The notes below the pieces were generated by a model, which worked only from the letters and a program-made list of their open reading frames with translations, did not search any database and had not been told where the DNA came from. 64,000 bases of DNA from Longispora albida DSM 44784. Lineage in GTDB: Bacteria; Actinomycetota; Actinomycetes; Mycobacteriales; Micromonosporaceae. Of this stretch, positions 8,011 to 17,914 are shown piece after piece (within the stretch, counting starts at the first letter, position 1; each line of letters begins with the position of its first letter). The stretch covers positions 499,972 to 563,971 of the forward strand of contig NZ_KB903833.1 of assembly GCF_000379825.1 (NCBI RefSeq), in the 5' to 3' direction. Made by a program: the position numbers and the translations under genes.

Positions 8011-8604
8011 GTGGACTTGCATGAGTACCAGACAGTGGGCCTGATCACGGGCATCGTCAATTTGCTCCTGCTGCTCGGCGGGATCGTGCTGGCCGGCGTG
8101 ACCATCCGGCGCAACGGCCGCGCGTCCGTGCTGGTGATGGTCGGGTGCGTCATGATGCTGCTCGGTATCGTGTTCAGCTTCTTCGCGTTTCGGCTCATCG
8201 GTTTCGGGATCGCGCACGTGGTGACGTCGCTGCTTCACATGACGGGACTCGTCCTCGTGATCCTCGGCGGCGCGCTCCCCCGCAAGGATCCGGCGAAACC
8301 GCAGCTCCCGTACGGCGGCTGGACGGCTCCGCAGGCGCCGGGGCAGCCCCAGTACCCGGGACAGCCCGCGCCGCAGGGTCCGATGATGGCGCCGCACGCA
8401 CCTGAGGCTCCGTACGGGCAGCAGGTGCCTGGGCAGGGGTCGTACGGGCAGGAGATGCCCGGGCAGCCGATGCCGGGGCAGTACGGGCAGCAGCCGATGC
8501 CGGGGTCGTACGGGCAGCAGCAGCCGCAGGTTCCTGGGCAGTTCGGGCAGCAGCCGCAGCAGCCGTATGTGCAGCAGCAGAATCCTTATCCGCCGATGGG
8601 ATAG
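8011..8604 (+). CDS. Small membrane protein with Pro/Gly/Gln-rich tail
   Basis: The 197-aa product is not a family I can name. GTG 8011 follows a GGGAG at 7996-8000, and the frame upstream overlaps thrB antisense, so the longer frame is unlikely. Three or four hydrophobic helices occupy about residues 10-95; the rest is cytoplasmic or exposed low-complexity sequence with repeated PGQ and YGQQ units. It stands alone on the plus strand between thrB and the MFS gene and is convergent with the latter (6-base gap). Low-complexity tails of this type recur in the proteins at 39.6 and 51.7 kb. Confidence 0.7.
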   Translation: MDLHEYQTVGLITGIVNLLLLLGGIVLAGVTIRRNGRASVLVMVGCVMMLLGIVFSFFAFRLIGFGIAHVVTSLLHMTGLVLVILGGALPRKDPAKPQLPYGGWTAPQAPGQPQYPGQPAPQGPMMAPHAPEAPYGQQVPGQGSYGQEMPGQPMPGQYGQQPMPGSYGQQQPQVPGQFGQQPQQPYVQQQNPYPPMG

Positions 8605-8610
8605 GACTGC

Positions 8611-9837
8611 TCAGGCGGCGGCCGGTTCGGGGTGGCGGCGGAGGCGGGCGGTCGCGAGTGACCAGCAGATGGCGTACGCCAGCGTCATCGCCCCGCCCAC
8701 CGACACGATCACCCGGGGGTCGACGTGGTCGGAGAGCGCACCGGCCGCGCTCTGGCTGAACGACACGGCCAGCATCGCGATCATCACGTCGGCGCTGAAC
8801 ACGCGGCCGCGCAGCTCGTCGGGTACCTCGCGCTGCAGGGCCAGGCTGGACATCGCCCAGTTGCCGCCGCCGGCCATGTGGGCGACGATCACGAGCACGA
8901 TCGCGAGCCAGAACCACGGGGTCAGGCCGACGAGCAGGTACGCGATGCCGTACGTGGCCATCGAGACGGCCAGGCCGGGCAGGAGCCAGCTCTGCCGTTT
9001 GAGGACGACCCCACGGAGCAGGAGCGGGCCCAGAAGTGCCCCGAGGCCGCGTGCCGCGAACAGCGCGCCGACGCCGAGCGGGCCGACCTTGTAGACCACT
9101 GTGGCCAGTAGCGGGAACACCGCCAGTACACCGTTTCCGACGCCCACGGCCGACTTCACCGTGATCAGGGCGCGGACGCGGGGCCGGACCCGCAGGTACC
9201 GGAAAGACTCACGCAGGGCGTGGAACGCGTTCGCGGCGGTCTCGGATCGCTGGGCCTGGAAGGGTTTGCGGATCCGGAGCTGGAGCACGATCGACAGCAG
9301 CAGGCACACGGCAGCCACACTGAACGACCAGTATGGACCGAGAGCCGCGCTGGAGATGCCGCCGAGCGAGGCGCCGAGGACGGCCATCGTGCCCCAGGCG
9401 CTGCCGGTGAGCACGCTCGCGGCCGGGAGATCTTCCGGTTTGAGGAAGTTGGGCAGGGCTGCCTGGGCGGCCGGTGAGTAGAACGCCTTGGAGATGGCGA
9501 GTGCGCCCATCGCGACCAGGGCCAGCCAGGCCGTGCCGGCGCTGCGGACGGCGAGGAGCAGGAACACGGCGACGATGCTCACCGCGTTGGCCGTGAGCAC
9601 GATCTTCTTGCGGTCGAGCCGGTCGGCGAGCGTGCCCGTGTACGGCAGCAGGAGCGCCATCAGCCCGGTGTCCACGGCGAGCATCAGCCCGCCCCACAAC
9701 CCGGTGCCCGTGAGCTGCTGCAACAGCACCAGCAGCGGGACCATGACGAACCAGTCGCCGCCGAACATGATCAGCTCGGCACCGAGCATCCGGCGGAAGT
9801 CGGCTTCACGAGTAAGGAGTCTGAGGGGCTCGCGCAC
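8611..9837 (-). CDS. MFS transporter, multidrug or siderophore exporter type
   Basis: The 408-aa polytopic protein has about 12 hydrophobic helices and the major facilitator cytoplasmic loop motif (GTLADRLDRKKIV, about residues 68-80). The long loop after helix 6 and the overall pattern resemble EntS-like exporters (MFS_3 group). Substrate is unknown. The start is GTG 9837, with a -10-like TAGTGT six bases upstream, so the message may be leaderless. A 10-bp inverted repeat flanks the start. It is inserted between thrC and thrB, which it has split. Confidence 0.85.
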   Translation of the reverse strand: MREPLRLLTREADFRRMLGAELIMFGGDWFVMVPLLVLLQQLTGTGLWGGLMLAVDTGLMALLLPYTGTLADRLDRKKIVLTANAVSIVAVFLLLAVRSAGTAWLALVAMGALAISKAFYSPAAQAALPNFLKPEDLPAASVLTGSAWGTMAVLGASLGGISSAALGPYWSFSVAAVCLLLSIVLQLRIRKPFQAQRSETAANAFHALRESFRYLRVRPRVRALITVKSAVGVGNGVLAVFPLLATVVYKVGPLGVGALFAARGLGALLGPLLLRGVVLKRQSWLLPGLAVSMATYGIAYLLVGLTPWFWLAIVLVIVAHMAGGGNWAMSSLALQREVPDELRGRVFSADVMIAMLAVSFSQSAAGALSDHVDPRVIVSVGGAMTLAYAICWSLATARLRRHPEPAAA

Positions 9838-9863
9838 ATTACGACACTAACGCAGCCCCTCAG
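9821..9863. promoter_or_regulatory. Inverted repeat across the MFS start codon
   Basis: CTGAGGGGCT (9821-9830) and AGCCCCTCAG (9854-9863) are exact complements 23 bases apart and flank GTG 9837. This could be an operator for a local repressor of the exporter, or an RNA hairpin that hides the start. It also lies 25 bases past the thrC stop, so a weak terminator is a third reading. Confidence 0.45.
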
Positions 9864-9887
9864 CTCCGTCTTAGGTTGTTCCGGTCA

Positions 9888-10943
9888 CTACGCGAGGCCC
9901 AGCTCGTGGGCGGCGCGGGCGGCGTCGGCGGGGATGGTGATCGGGGCCGGAGCCGAGGCGACCGCCCAGTCCGGGTCCTTGAGGCCGTGGCCGGTGACCG
10001 TGCAGACGACCCGTGAGCCACGCGCGACGATGCCCTCCGCGGCGCTCGCCAGCAGGCCAGCCACCGAGGCGGCGCTGCCCAGCTCGACGAAGACGCCCTC
10101 GGAGCGGGCCAGCAACCGGTACGCGGCGAGGATCTCGCGGTCCGTCACCGAGCGGATGGTGCCGCCGGAGGCGTCGCGGGCGTCGAGCGCCTTCGTCCAG
10201 GAGGCCGGGTTGCCGATCCGGATCGCGGTGGCGATCGTCGACGGGTGGGCCACGACCTGGCCCTGGACGATCGGGTCGGCGCCGGCCGCCTGGATGCCGA
10301 GCATCTTCGGCTTGCGGGTCGCGTTGCCGGCCTCGTAGTCCTCGGTGTAGCCCATCCAGTACGCCGTGATGTTGCCGGCGTTGCCGACGGGCAGGCAGTG
10401 CACGTCGGGGGCGTCGCCGAGGGCTGCCACGACCTCGAAGGCCGCCGTCTTCTGGCCCTGGAGCCGATCGGGGTTCACCGAGTTGACCAGGGCGACCGGG
10501 TAGTCGAGGGCCAGCTTGGAGGCCATCGCCAGGCAGTCGTCGAAGTTGCCGTCGATCTGGATCAGGCGGGCGCCGTGCACCAGCGCCTGGGCCAGCTTGC
10601 CCAGCGCGATCTTGCCCTGCGGGACGAGGACGGCGCAGGTGATGCCGGCCCGGGCCGCGTACGCGGCGGCCGAGGCCGAGGTGTTGCCGGTCGAGGCGCA
10701 GATGATCGCCTTCGCGCCGGACTCGACGGCCTTCGACACGGCCATCGTCATGCCCCGGTCCTTGAAGGAACCGGTCGGGTTCGCGCCCTCGACCTTCAGG
10801 AACACCTCACAGCCCGTCAGCTCGGACAGGGCCGTGGCCGGCAACAGGGGTGTGCCGCCCTCCCGGAGTGTGACGACCGGCGTGGTGTCGGAGACCGGCA
10901 GGCGGTCGCGGAACTCTTCGATCAGGCCACGCCAGGCGTTCAT
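9888..10943 (-). CDS. thrC: Threonine synthase
   Basis: This PLP enzyme converts O-phosphohomoserine to L-threonine and phosphate. The 351-aa length fits the short actinobacterial form. PLP is held by K61 in GSFKDRG, with the phosphate-binding loop in [18 protein letters not shown]. The ATG abuts the hom stop codon without a spacer, so it is translationally coupled to hom. It is the last gene of the argS-lysA-hom-thrC run. Confidence 0.97.
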   Translation of the reverse strand: MNAWRGLIEEFRDRLPVSDTTPVVTLREGGTPLLPATALSELTGCEVFLKVEGANPTGSFKDRGMTMAVSKAVESGAKAIICASTGNTSASAAAYAARAGITCAVLVPQGKIALGKLAQALVHGARLIQIDGNFDDCLAMASKLALDYPVALVNSVNPDRLQGQKTAAFEVVAALGDAPDVHCLPVGNAGNITAYWMGYTEDYEAGNATRKPKMLGIQAAGADPIVQGQVVAHPSTIATAIRIGNPASWTKALDARDASGGTIRSVTDREILAAYRLLARSEGVFVELGSAASVAGLLASAAEGIVARGSRVVCTVTGHGLKDPDWAVASAPAPITIPADAARAAHELGLA

Positions 10944-12239
10944 CTAGCTCTCCACTCTCATCACACTCGCTACTTCCCGCACCATGTCCATACCGCGCAG
11001 CTCGGCGACCGTGGCCGCCAGCGCCGCGTCGGTCGCCGTGTGCGTCACCACCACGAGCACGGCGTCGTTGCCGCGCCCGGACTGCTTCACCGTCGAGATG
11101 CTCACGCCGTGCCTGGCGAACACCCCGGCCACGGCGGCCAGGACACCGGCCTTGTCCGCCACGTCCAGGCTGATGTGGTACCGCGTGACGATCTCGCCCA
11201 TCGGCTGGATGCGCAGGTCGGCATAGCTGGACTCGCTGCGCGCGCTGACCCCGGCGATCCGGTTGCGCGCGACGGCCACGATGTCACCGAGCACCGCCGA
11301 CGCGGTCGGCGCGCCACCCGCGCCCCGGCCGTAGAACATGAGCTGCCCGGCGGCCTCGGCCTCGACGAAGACGGCGTTGAACGCGTCGCCCACGCTCGCG
11401 AGCGGGTGCGTCGAGGGGATCATGGCCGGGTGGACGCGGACGGCGACGCCGTTCTCGGTGCGGTCGGCGATGCAGAGCAGCTTGACGACACAGCCCATCG
11501 CGGCGGCGCTGGCCACGTCGGCTGCCGTGACCTCGGTGATGCCCTCGCGGTACACGTCGGCGCCGGTCACGCGGGTGTGGAAGGCCAGGCTGGCCAGGAT
11601 CGCGGCCTTCGCGGCGGCGTCGAAGCCCTCGACGTCGGCCGTCGGGTCGGCCTCGGCGTACCCGAGGGCTGTGGCCTCGTCGAGCGCCTCGGAGAAGCCG
11701 GCGCCGGTCGCGCACATCTTCGACAGGATGTAGTTGGTCGTGCCGTTCACGATGCCGGTGACGCGGGTGATCGTGTCGCCGTGGAGGGACTCGCGGAGCG
11801 GGCGGAGCAGCGGGATGGCTCCGGCCACGGCAGCCTCGTAGTACAGGTCGGCGCCGCTCTCGGCCGCCGCGTCGTGCAGGGTCGCGCCGTCCTCGGCGAG
11901 CAGGGCCTTGTTGGCCGTCACGACGCTCTTGCCGGAACGGAGGGCCTCGGTCAGCCAGGTACGCGCTGGTTCGATGCCGCCGACCACCTCGACGACGATG
12001 TCGACGTCGTCGCGCTTGACCAGGGCGAGCGGGTCGGTCGTGAAGATGCTGTCCGGTACCGGGAGCTCGCCACGGTTGCGGCCGGGGCGGCGGACGGCGA
12101 TGCCCGCCAGCTCCAGCGGGGCACCGATCCGGGCTGTGAGGTCCTCGGCCTGCTCGTGCAGCAGCCGGACGACCTCGCCGCCGACCACGCCGCAGCCCAG
12201 CAGCGCCACCTTGAGGGGCTTGTTCCCGCGATTGCTCAT
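10944..12239 (-). CDS. hom: Homoserine dehydrogenase
   Basis: It reduces aspartate semialdehyde to homoserine, the branch point to threonine and methionine. The 431-aa protein has the NAD(P) Rossmann start VALLGCGVVGGEVVRLL, the catalytic region NGTTNYIL, and a C-terminal ACT domain (about residues 355-431; HISLDVADKAGVLAAVAGVF) that normally mediates threonine feedback. Its ATG overlaps the lysA stop as ATGA, so lysA and hom are coupled. Confidence 0.97.
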   Translation of the reverse strand: MSNRGNKPLKVALLGCGVVGGEVVRLLHEQAEDLTARIGAPLELAGIAVRRPGRNRGELPVPDSIFTTDPLALVKRDDVDIVVEVVGGIEPARTWLTEALRSGKSVVTANKALLAEDGATLHDAAAESGADLYYEAAVAGAIPLLRPLRESLHGDTITRVTGIVNGTTNYILSKMCATGAGFSEALDEATALGYAEADPTADVEGFDAAAKAAILASLAFHTRVTGADVYREGITEVTAADVASAAAMGCVVKLLCIADRTENGVAVRVHPAMIPSTHPLASVGDAFNAVFVEAEAAGQLMFYGRGAGGAPTASAVLGDIVAVARNRIAGVSARSESSYADLRIQPMGEIVTRYHISLDVADKAGVLAAVAGVFARHGVSISTVKQSGRGNDAVLVVVTHTATDAALAATVAELRGMDMVREVASVMRVES

Positions 12240-13621
12240 CCCACGTCCAGCCGTAGTAGGTCGTCCTCGGTCTCCCGCCGGACGATCACCCTGGAGGACC
12301 CGTCCCTGACCGCGATCACCGGCGGCCGGGGGGCGTGGTTGTAGTTGCTCGCCAGGCTCCGGCAGTACGCGCCGGTGCCGGGGACGGCGAGAAGATCTCC
12401 CGGGGTGATGTCGGATGGCAGGAATTCATCCTTCACCACGATATCCCCGGACTCACAATGCTTTCCCACAACGCGGGCGAGCATGGGCGGTGCGGTCGAG
12501 GTACGCGAGGCGAGAGTAGCGCTATACGCGGCGTCGTAGAGAGCGGGGCGGATGTTGTCGCTCATGCCGCCGTCGACGGAGACGTATGTCCGGATTCCGT
12601 CGACGTCCTTGATCGTGCCAACTTCGTACAAAGTGCACATCGCCGGGCCGATCAGCGCCCGGCCGGGCTCGATCGACAGGTGCGGGACGGCCAGGCCGAA
12701 GCCGGCGCACTCGTGCTCGACGATCTTGCGCATGTTGGTGGCGAGCTCGTCCGGCGGCAGCGGGTCGTCCTGCGAGGTGTACGCGATGCCGAAGCCGCCG
12801 CCGAGGTCCACCTCCGGCAGTTCGACGCCGTGCGCGGCGCGGATCTCCGCCACCAGGCCCAGCAGCCGCTTCGCCGACACCTCGAAACCCGACGTGTCGA
12901 AGATCTGCGAGCCGATGTGGGCGTGCAGGCCGCGCAGGTCGAGTACACCGTCATTAATGATCTTGTCTGCGGCGGCGCGGGCGGCGCCACCGGACAGCGA
13001 GAAACCGAATTTCTGGTCCTCGTGGGCCGTCGAGATGTACTCGTGCGTGTGCGCCTCGACGCCCACCGTGACCCGGACCAGGACGCGGGGCCGGACGCCG
13101 CGCGCACGGGCGATCTCGGTCAGCCGGTCGATCTCGAAGAAGGAGTCGACGACGATCCGGCCCACGCCGGCCTCGACGGCCCGCTCCAGATCCGGCACCG
13201 ACTTGTTGTTGCCGTGCAGGCCTATCCGGGCGGGAGGCATGCCGGCCGCGAGCGCCACGGCCAGCTCACCGGGCGAGCACACGTCCATGCACAGGCCCTC
13301 CTCCGCCACGATCCGGACCACGGCCTTGGAGCAGAAGGCCTTGCCGGCGTAGTACACGTCGGCGTCGTGGAAGGCCGTCCTGAAGGCCCGGCAGCGTTCC
13401 CGGAAGTCATGCTCGTCGAAGAGGTACGCGGGGGTGCCGTGCTCGGCGGCCAGCTTGCGGACGTCGACCCCGCCGAAGCTCAGCGAGCCCTCGTCCGTGC
13501 GGTGCACAGTGGCGGACCAGAGCTTGCCGAGCAGCGCGTTGACGTCCTCCGGCTCGCGGAGCCATTCCGGCCCCTGACGGCCAGCCTCGGCGTGCAGTGC
13601 ACCGGCCTCGTGGGCGCGCAT
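12236..13621 (-). CDS. lysA: Diaminopimelate decarboxylase
   Basis: This PLP-dependent fold-III enzyme makes L-lysine from meso-diaminopimelate. In the 461-aa product the PLP lysine is K94 in YYAGKAF. HGNNKS, the DLGGGFG glycine loop and CESGD near the C-terminus are family motifs. The 30-40 N-terminal residues before LWSATVHRT are unusual-looking but common in actinobacterial LysA. It starts 6 bases past the argS stop and overlaps hom by four bases. Confidence 0.97.
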   Translation of the reverse strand: MRAHEAGALHAEAGRQGPEWLREPEDVNALLGKLWSATVHRTDEGSLSFGGVDVRKLAAEHGTPAYLFDEHDFRERCRAFRTAFHDADVYYAGKAFCSKAVVRIVAEEGLCMDVCSPGELAVALAAGMPPARIGLHGNNKSVPDLERAVEAGVGRIVVDSFFEIDRLTEIARARGVRPRVLVRVTVGVEAHTHEYISTAHEDQKFGFSLSGGAARAAADKIINDGVLDLRGLHAHIGSQIFDTSGFEVSAKRLLGLVAEIRAAHGVELPEVDLGGGFGIAYTSQDDPLPPDELATNMRKIVEHECAGFGLAVPHLSIEPGRALIGPAMCTLYEVGTIKDVDGIRTYVSVDGGMSDNIRPALYDAAYSATLASRTSTAPPMLARVVGKHCESGDIVVKDEFLPSDITPGDLLAVPGTGAYCRSLASNYNHAPRPPVIAVRDGSSRVIVRRETEDDLLRLDVG

Positions 13622-13627
13622 CGTCGC

Positions 13628-15268
13628 TTACATCCTCTCGGGAGCTGAGACGCCGAGCAGGCCGAGGCCGTTGGCGATGACGGTACGGGTCGCGTCGGTG
13701 AGCCAGAGCCGCGCGCGGTTGAGCTCGGTGAACGGCTCGTCGCCCATCGGCAGTACCCGGCAGCTGTCGTAGAACCGGTGGAAGGCCGGGGCGAGCTCCT
13801 CCAGGTACGTGGCGACGCGGTGCGGCTCGCGGAACGCTGCGGCGGTCGCGACGACCTCGGGATAGTCGCCGAGCGCCTTGAGCAGCTCGTGCTCCTTCGG
13901 GTGGCTGAGCAGCGCGGGATCGAAGTCCTCGCCGCGGCTCAGGCCGAGGTCCGCGGCGTTGCGGGCGATGCTGGCCGTCCGGGCCGCGACGTACTGCACG
14001 CGGTACAGCGGGTTCTCGTTCTTCGCGCGCGTCCACAGCTCGATGTCGAGGTCGATGTTCGAGTGGGAGCTGTACCGGGCCAGCGCGTACCGGGACGCGT
14101 CGACGCCGATCGCCTCGACCATGTCCTCGAGGGTGATGATCGTGCCGGCCCGCTTCGACATCTTCATCGGCTGGCCGTCCCGCACCAGGTTCACCATCTG
14201 GCCGATAAGCACCTCGAGCGTCTGGGCCGGGTCGTCGCCGAAGCAGGAGACCATCGCCTTGAGGCGGCCGACGTAGCCGTGGTGGTCGGCGCCCAGCATG
14301 ATGACGACCTTGTCGAAGCCGCGCTCACGCTTGTCGAGGTAGTAGGCGCAGTCGGCGGCGAAGTACGTCCAGTCGCCGTCGGACTTGCGGATGACCCGGT
14401 CCTTGTCGTCGCCGTACTCGGACGTCCTCACCCAGAGGGCGCCGTCGCGCTCGAACACGTTGCCCTGGTCGGACAGCCGCTTCAGCGCCGAGTCGAGCTC
14501 GCCCTTGTCGTGGAGGTCCTTCTCGTTGAAGTACACGTCGAAGTCGACGCCGAAGTCGGCCAGCGACTGCCGGATCTCGGCGAACATCAGCTCGACGCCG
14601 TGCACGCGGAACGACTCGACGTCGTCGGCGGCCGGGTGCTCGGCCTTGACCCGGGCGGCGATGTCGGTGATGTAGTCGCCGGCGTAGCCGTCCTCGGGAG
14701 CCTCCTCGCCCCGGGACGCGGCCAGGAGAGAACGGGCGAACCGGTCGATCTGGGAGCCGGCGTCGTTGAAGTAGTACTCCTTCGTGACGTCGGCACCGGT
14801 CGCCTTGAGCAGCCGGGCCATCGCGTCACCGACGGCCGCCCACCGGACGCCGCCGATGTGCACGGGGCCGGTCGGGTTCGCGGATACGAACTCGAGGTTG
14901 ATCTTCAGGCCGGCGAGTTTGCCCGTCTCGCCGTAGCAGGGGCCCGCGGTCACGATCGTGCGGGCCAGCTCGCCAGCGGCGGCGGCGTCGAGCCGGATGT
15001 TGATGAACCCGGGACCGGCGATCTCGGCACTGGTGATGCCGGGCGTCTTGGCCAGCTCTGCCGCCAGGTCGGTCGCGAGGTCACGCGGGTTGACCCCGGC
15101 CTTCTTGGCGACCTGGAGCGCGAGATTCGACGCGTAGTCGCCGTGCTCGGGGCTCCTCGGTCGCTCCACGGTCGCGCTGTCCGGCAGCAGGGACGCATCC
15201 AGGCCACGGGCCGCGAAGACGGCGTGGGCGGCGGACAGAACAACAGCGGCTAGCTTTGCGGGAGTCAC
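13628..15268 (-). CDS. argS: Arginyl-tRNA synthetase
   Basis: This class I synthetase charges tRNA-Arg. The 546-aa product has the N-terminal additional domain (Add1), the HIGH-like motif [11 protein letters not shown], the KMSKS-like motif KMSKRAG and a C-terminal anticodon domain ending in DALRV-type helices ([12 protein letters not shown]). The frame is open far upstream through non-homologous proline-rich sequence. GTG 15268 (reading [15 protein letters not shown]) matches the family start. A TATCAT -10 box lies about 7 bases upstream of this GTG, with no Shine-Dalgarno, so the message may be leaderless. It heads argS-lysA-hom-thrC and is divergent from the DUF3105 gene. Confidence 0.95.
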   Translation of the reverse strand: MTPAKLAAVVLSAAHAVFAARGLDASLLPDSATVERPRSPEHGDYASNLALQVAKKAGVNPRDLATDLAAELAKTPGITSAEIAGPGFINIRLDAAAAGELARTIVTAGPCYGETGKLAGLKINLEFVSANPTGPVHIGGVRWAAVGDAMARLLKATGADVTKEYYFNDAGSQIDRFARSLLAASRGEEAPEDGYAGDYITDIAARVKAEHPAADDVESFRVHGVELMFAEIRQSLADFGVDFDVYFNEKDLHDKGELDSALKRLSDQGNVFERDGALWVRTSEYGDDKDRVIRKSDGDWTYFAADCAYYLDKRERGFDKVVIMLGADHHGYVGRLKAMVSCFGDDPAQTLEVLIGQMVNLVRDGQPMKMSKRAGTIITLEDMVEAIGVDASRYALARYSSHSNIDLDIELWTRAKNENPLYRVQYVAARTASIARNAADLGLSRGEDFDPALLSHPKEHELLKALGDYPEVVATAAAFREPHRVATYLEELAPAFHRFYDSCRVLPMGDEPFTELNRARLWLTDATRTVIANGLGLLGVSAPERM

Positions 15269-15413
15269 CCGGACATGATACGGGGGGTAAGCTCGGAGCC
15301 TCGACGGCGACCTATCCAGGTATTCCACCTGGTGAGACCGCCGAGGGTCACCCCAGCGACCTCGCACACGACCCTGCACTGGCCACCCCTTCGACCCCCA
15401 CACGAGGCCCTCG

Positions 15414-16385
15414 ATGAGTTTTTCCACGCCCTCCGGAGCCGAACGCGAGCCGGGCAAGAACCTGTCCTCGACGCAGGGCGAGCCCGCGAAGTCGTCCGGC
15501 GGATCGGGTGACGGCGACACTCCGCCGAAGAAGAACACCCCGCCCCGCCGCTCGGCTGGCGCGCCGAAGAAGAACAGCCCCCAGGGCGGCGGCAAGGCCG
15601 GTACCGCTGGCAAGGCCGGTGTCACGGGCACGGGTAAGGCCGGCGGCGGCAAGAAGGGCGCCAAGGGCCGCCCGGTCGCTCCCGTCAGGGTCGCGCAGAC
15701 CCGCAACTGGGGCAGCATCGCCATGTTCACCGTCGTCGGTGTCCTGTTCGCCGGGATCGTCGGCTACGGCGGCTGGAAGGCGATCGAGGGCAGCAAGACC
15801 TTCGAGGACCGGGCCGAGGAGATCTCCGGCGTGGTGAACTTCCGCAAGAGCCAGGAGAAGGTCCTCGCCGAGGGCAACGGCGACCACGTGCAGGGCAAGG
15901 TGCAGTACTTCAGCACCCCGCCGTCCGGCGGCAAGCACAACGGGCGCTGGCAGACCTGCATGGGCAACGTCTACGCCGGCCCGATCCCGAACGAGCACGC
16001 CGTGCACAGCATGGAACACGGTGCCGTGTGGATCACCTACGACCCGGCCAAGGCCTCCCAGGCCGACATCGCCGAGCTGACCAAGAAGGTCCAGGGCGCC
16101 GGCGACTACATCATGATGAGCCAGTACCCCGACCAGGGCAGCCCGATCTCGCTGCAGGCCTGGGGCTTCCAGCTCAAGGTCGACAAGGCCTCCGACGAGC
16201 GGGTCGACGAGTTCATCAAGACGCTCCGCAAGACGGCCTCGGTGGAGGCTGGCGCCACCTGCGCCGGCGGTAACGAGAAGACCGGTACCGAGGTCGAGCA
16301 GCCCAAGCCGCAGCCCTCGCCGAGCACCAGCGGCTCGGTCCCGCCGGCCTCCGCTCCGGCCCCGGCGCCTTCGGCTTCCAGCTGA
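15414..16385 (+). CDS. DUF3105 membrane-anchored protein
   Basis: The 323-aa protein has a low-complexity Lys/Gly/Pro-rich cytoplasmic N-terminus (1-100), one membrane helix (about 101-123, [19 protein letters not shown]) and an extracytoplasmic DUF3105 domain with conserved [14 protein letters not shown] and two spaced cysteines (QTCMGN, ATCAGG). The tail is Pro/Ser/Ala-rich. ATG 15414 follows GAGG at 15404-15407. Function of the family is unknown; it often neighbours DUF305 genes, as here, which hints at a shared envelope or metal-related role. Confidence 0.88.
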   Translation: MSFSTPSGAEREPGKNLSSTQGEPAKSSGGSGDGDTPPKKNTPPRRSAGAPKKNSPQGGGKAGTAGKAGVTGTGKAGGGKKGAKGRPVAPVRVAQTRNWGSIAMFTVVGVLFAGIVGYGGWKAIEGSKTFEDRAEEISGVVNFRKSQEKVLAEGNGDHVQGKVQYFSTPPSGGKHNGRWQTCMGNVYAGPIPNEHAVHSMEHGAVWITYDPAKASQADIAELTKKVQGAGDYIMMSQYPDQGSPISLQAWGFQLKVDKASDERVDEFIKTLRKTASVEAGATCAGGNEKTGTEVEQPKPQPSPSTSGSVPPASAPAPAPSASS

Positions 16386-16425
16386 CGGCTGGTTCGAGAC
16401 GGCCGGGTTGAGGCCGTTGGTTTGG

Positions 16426-16467
16426 GAAAGGAGTCGTACGGGCCGGTTGGCCTGTGCGGCTCCTTTC
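16426..16467 (+). terminator. Terminator between the DUF3105 and DUF305 genes
   Basis: GAAAGGAGTCGTAC pairs with GTGCGGCTCCTTTC (two G-U pairs) and an inner GGCC/GGCC extends the stem to about 18 bp. It is followed by TGTTTG on the plus strand. It sits 40 bases past the DUF3105 stop and suggests that the DUF305 gene has its own promoter. Confidence 0.7.
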
Positions 16468-16577
16468 TGTTTGAGGTACTCCTTGGGGAGTGTGGCTGGC
16501 TCGTGGGTGGGTAACCTTGCGGACGGTTCTGTCTGGGTGACGTTCTTCGGACGTTCTTCGACCGGTGGTGACGAGAG

Positions 16578-17183
16578 ATGTTCGGATCGGTGCGGTCCTG
16601 GTGGCTCGCCGTCGTGGCGGTGCTCGCGCTCGTCGCGGGGTTCGCGCTCGCCCAGTTCTGGCCGGGCGCGCCGGGTGACGACTCGGCCGAGGCCGGGTTC
16701 GCCCGCGACATGTCCAGTCACCACGCGCAGGCCGTCGAGATGGCGATGCTCGGCTACACCAAGGCGGAGAACCCGCGGCTGCGCACACTCGGCTACGACA
16801 TCGCGCTGACCCAGCAGGCCCAGATCGGCATGATGGACGCCTGGCTGGCCGAGTGGAACCTGAGGCCGACCGGCAGCCAGCCGAAGATGGCCTGGATGCC
16901 GGACGGCAAGAAGACGCTGAGCCCCGAGGGGCTGATGCCCGGCATGGCCAGCCCGGCCGAGCTGGAACGGCTGCGCGCCGCCACCGGCAGGGACTTCGAC
17001 ATCCTGTTCAGCCAGCTCATGCTGCGCCACCACCTCGGCGGCATCCACATGGTCGACGCCGTCGTGGACCAGGCGGACGACAAGGCGGTCGCCGACTTCG
17101 CCGGCAGCATGAAGGCCGCCCAGCAGAAGGAAATCGCGATCTTCAACGGGCTGCTGACGGAGATGGGCGCCAAGCCGTTGTAG
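16578..17183 (+). CDS. DUF305 family exported protein
   Basis: The 201-aa protein begins with a membrane helix or uncleaved signal (SVRSWWLAVVAVLALVAGFALAQF, about residues 4-27). The DUF305 domain is a ferritin-like helical bundle with its two hallmark motifs, DMSSHHAQAVEMA and MLRHHLGGIHM; the paired histidines and methionines are typical metal (often copper) ligands. The family is exported and poorly characterised. It lies next to a DUF3105 gene on the same strand. Upstream, an 11-bp direct repeat of GACGTTCTTCG precedes the start. Confidence 0.9.
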   Translation: MFGSVRSWWLAVVAVLALVAGFALAQFWPGAPGDDSAEAGFARDMSSHHAQAVEMAMLGYTKAENPRLRTLGYDIALTQQAQIGMMDAWLAEWNLRPTGSQPKMAWMPDGKKTLSPEGLMPGMASPAELERLRAATGRDFDILFSQLMLRHHLGGIHMVDAVVDQADDKAVADFAGSMKAAQQKEIAIFNGLLTEMGAKPL

Positions 17184-17356
17184 GGCTTTTTGCTGGTACT
17201 GGGGCCTTTGGTACCGGGTGCTTTCGTTGTACCGGTGTCTTCGGCGCGCTGGTTGCTGGGCGCTTTCCGGGTGTGACAGGTGCCGTTGCGCTCAGCGCTG
17301 TTTGGTTGCCGGGGCTGTGTGTTGTGGCGTGTACCGGGTCTGGCTGGGCGTCAGCG

Positions 17357-17914
17357 TCAGCCGAAGCGGCGGGCGTCGGAGCGCCGGGCCGCGCGGACGA
17401 TGTCGGGTTCCGCGACGGGGGCTGGGGCAGCAGCCGGGGCTGGTACCGGGTTGCCGGTATGAGTGTGCGCGCCGGTTGCCCGGTTGTGCGGCAGGGTGGT
17501 TTGAGGGTGCGGCTCTGCTGATACCGGGGCGGGGCTGGGCTGGGCTGCCGGGTTCGCTGGGGTGGTTTCGCCGCGGTTGAGCATGGCGTCGAGCGCGTCG
17601 GTACCGGTGAGGACGGGTGGCCCTGTCCGGGCGTGGGGCGTCGGGCGGGGACGGGACGCCCCGGCGATCATGTCGTTCACCTTGACCACGGCCGCGACGG
17701 CCCCCGGCAGCACGAGAACCGCCCACCAGGTCACCAGCTCGGCCATCGCCAGCAGCAGTGACAGCAGGATCGAGCCCTCCAGGAACAGGAAGCACAGCAG
17801 GCTCCCCGGCCGGACGTACCGGAGGTCGAGCAGCCGGGCGTACAGCGGGCGCCGGTCGGCGCGCGGGCTGGCCGCGCGGGTACGGGCGGCGCGCTGGCGG
17901 GCGGCAGCCATCAT
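17357..17914 (-). CDS. Membrane protein coupled to holA
   Basis: The 185-aa protein is not assigned to a named family. A basic N-terminus (1-35) precedes two hydrophobic helices (about 38-57 and 63-78) and a Pro/Ala/Thr-rich tail of about 100 residues. Its ATG overlaps the holA stop (ATGA), so it is translated from the holA message. It occupies the place where rpsT is often found in actinobacteria. Confidence 0.7.
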   Translation of the reverse strand: MMAAARQRAARTRAASPRADRRPLYARLLDLRYVRPGSLLCFLFLEGSILLSLLLAMAELVTWWAVLVLPGAVAAVVKVNDMIAGASRPRPTPHARTGPPVLTGTDALDAMLNRGETTPANPAAQPSPAPVSAEPHPQTTLPHNRATGAHTHTGNPVPAPAAAPAPVAEPDIVRAARRSDARRFG

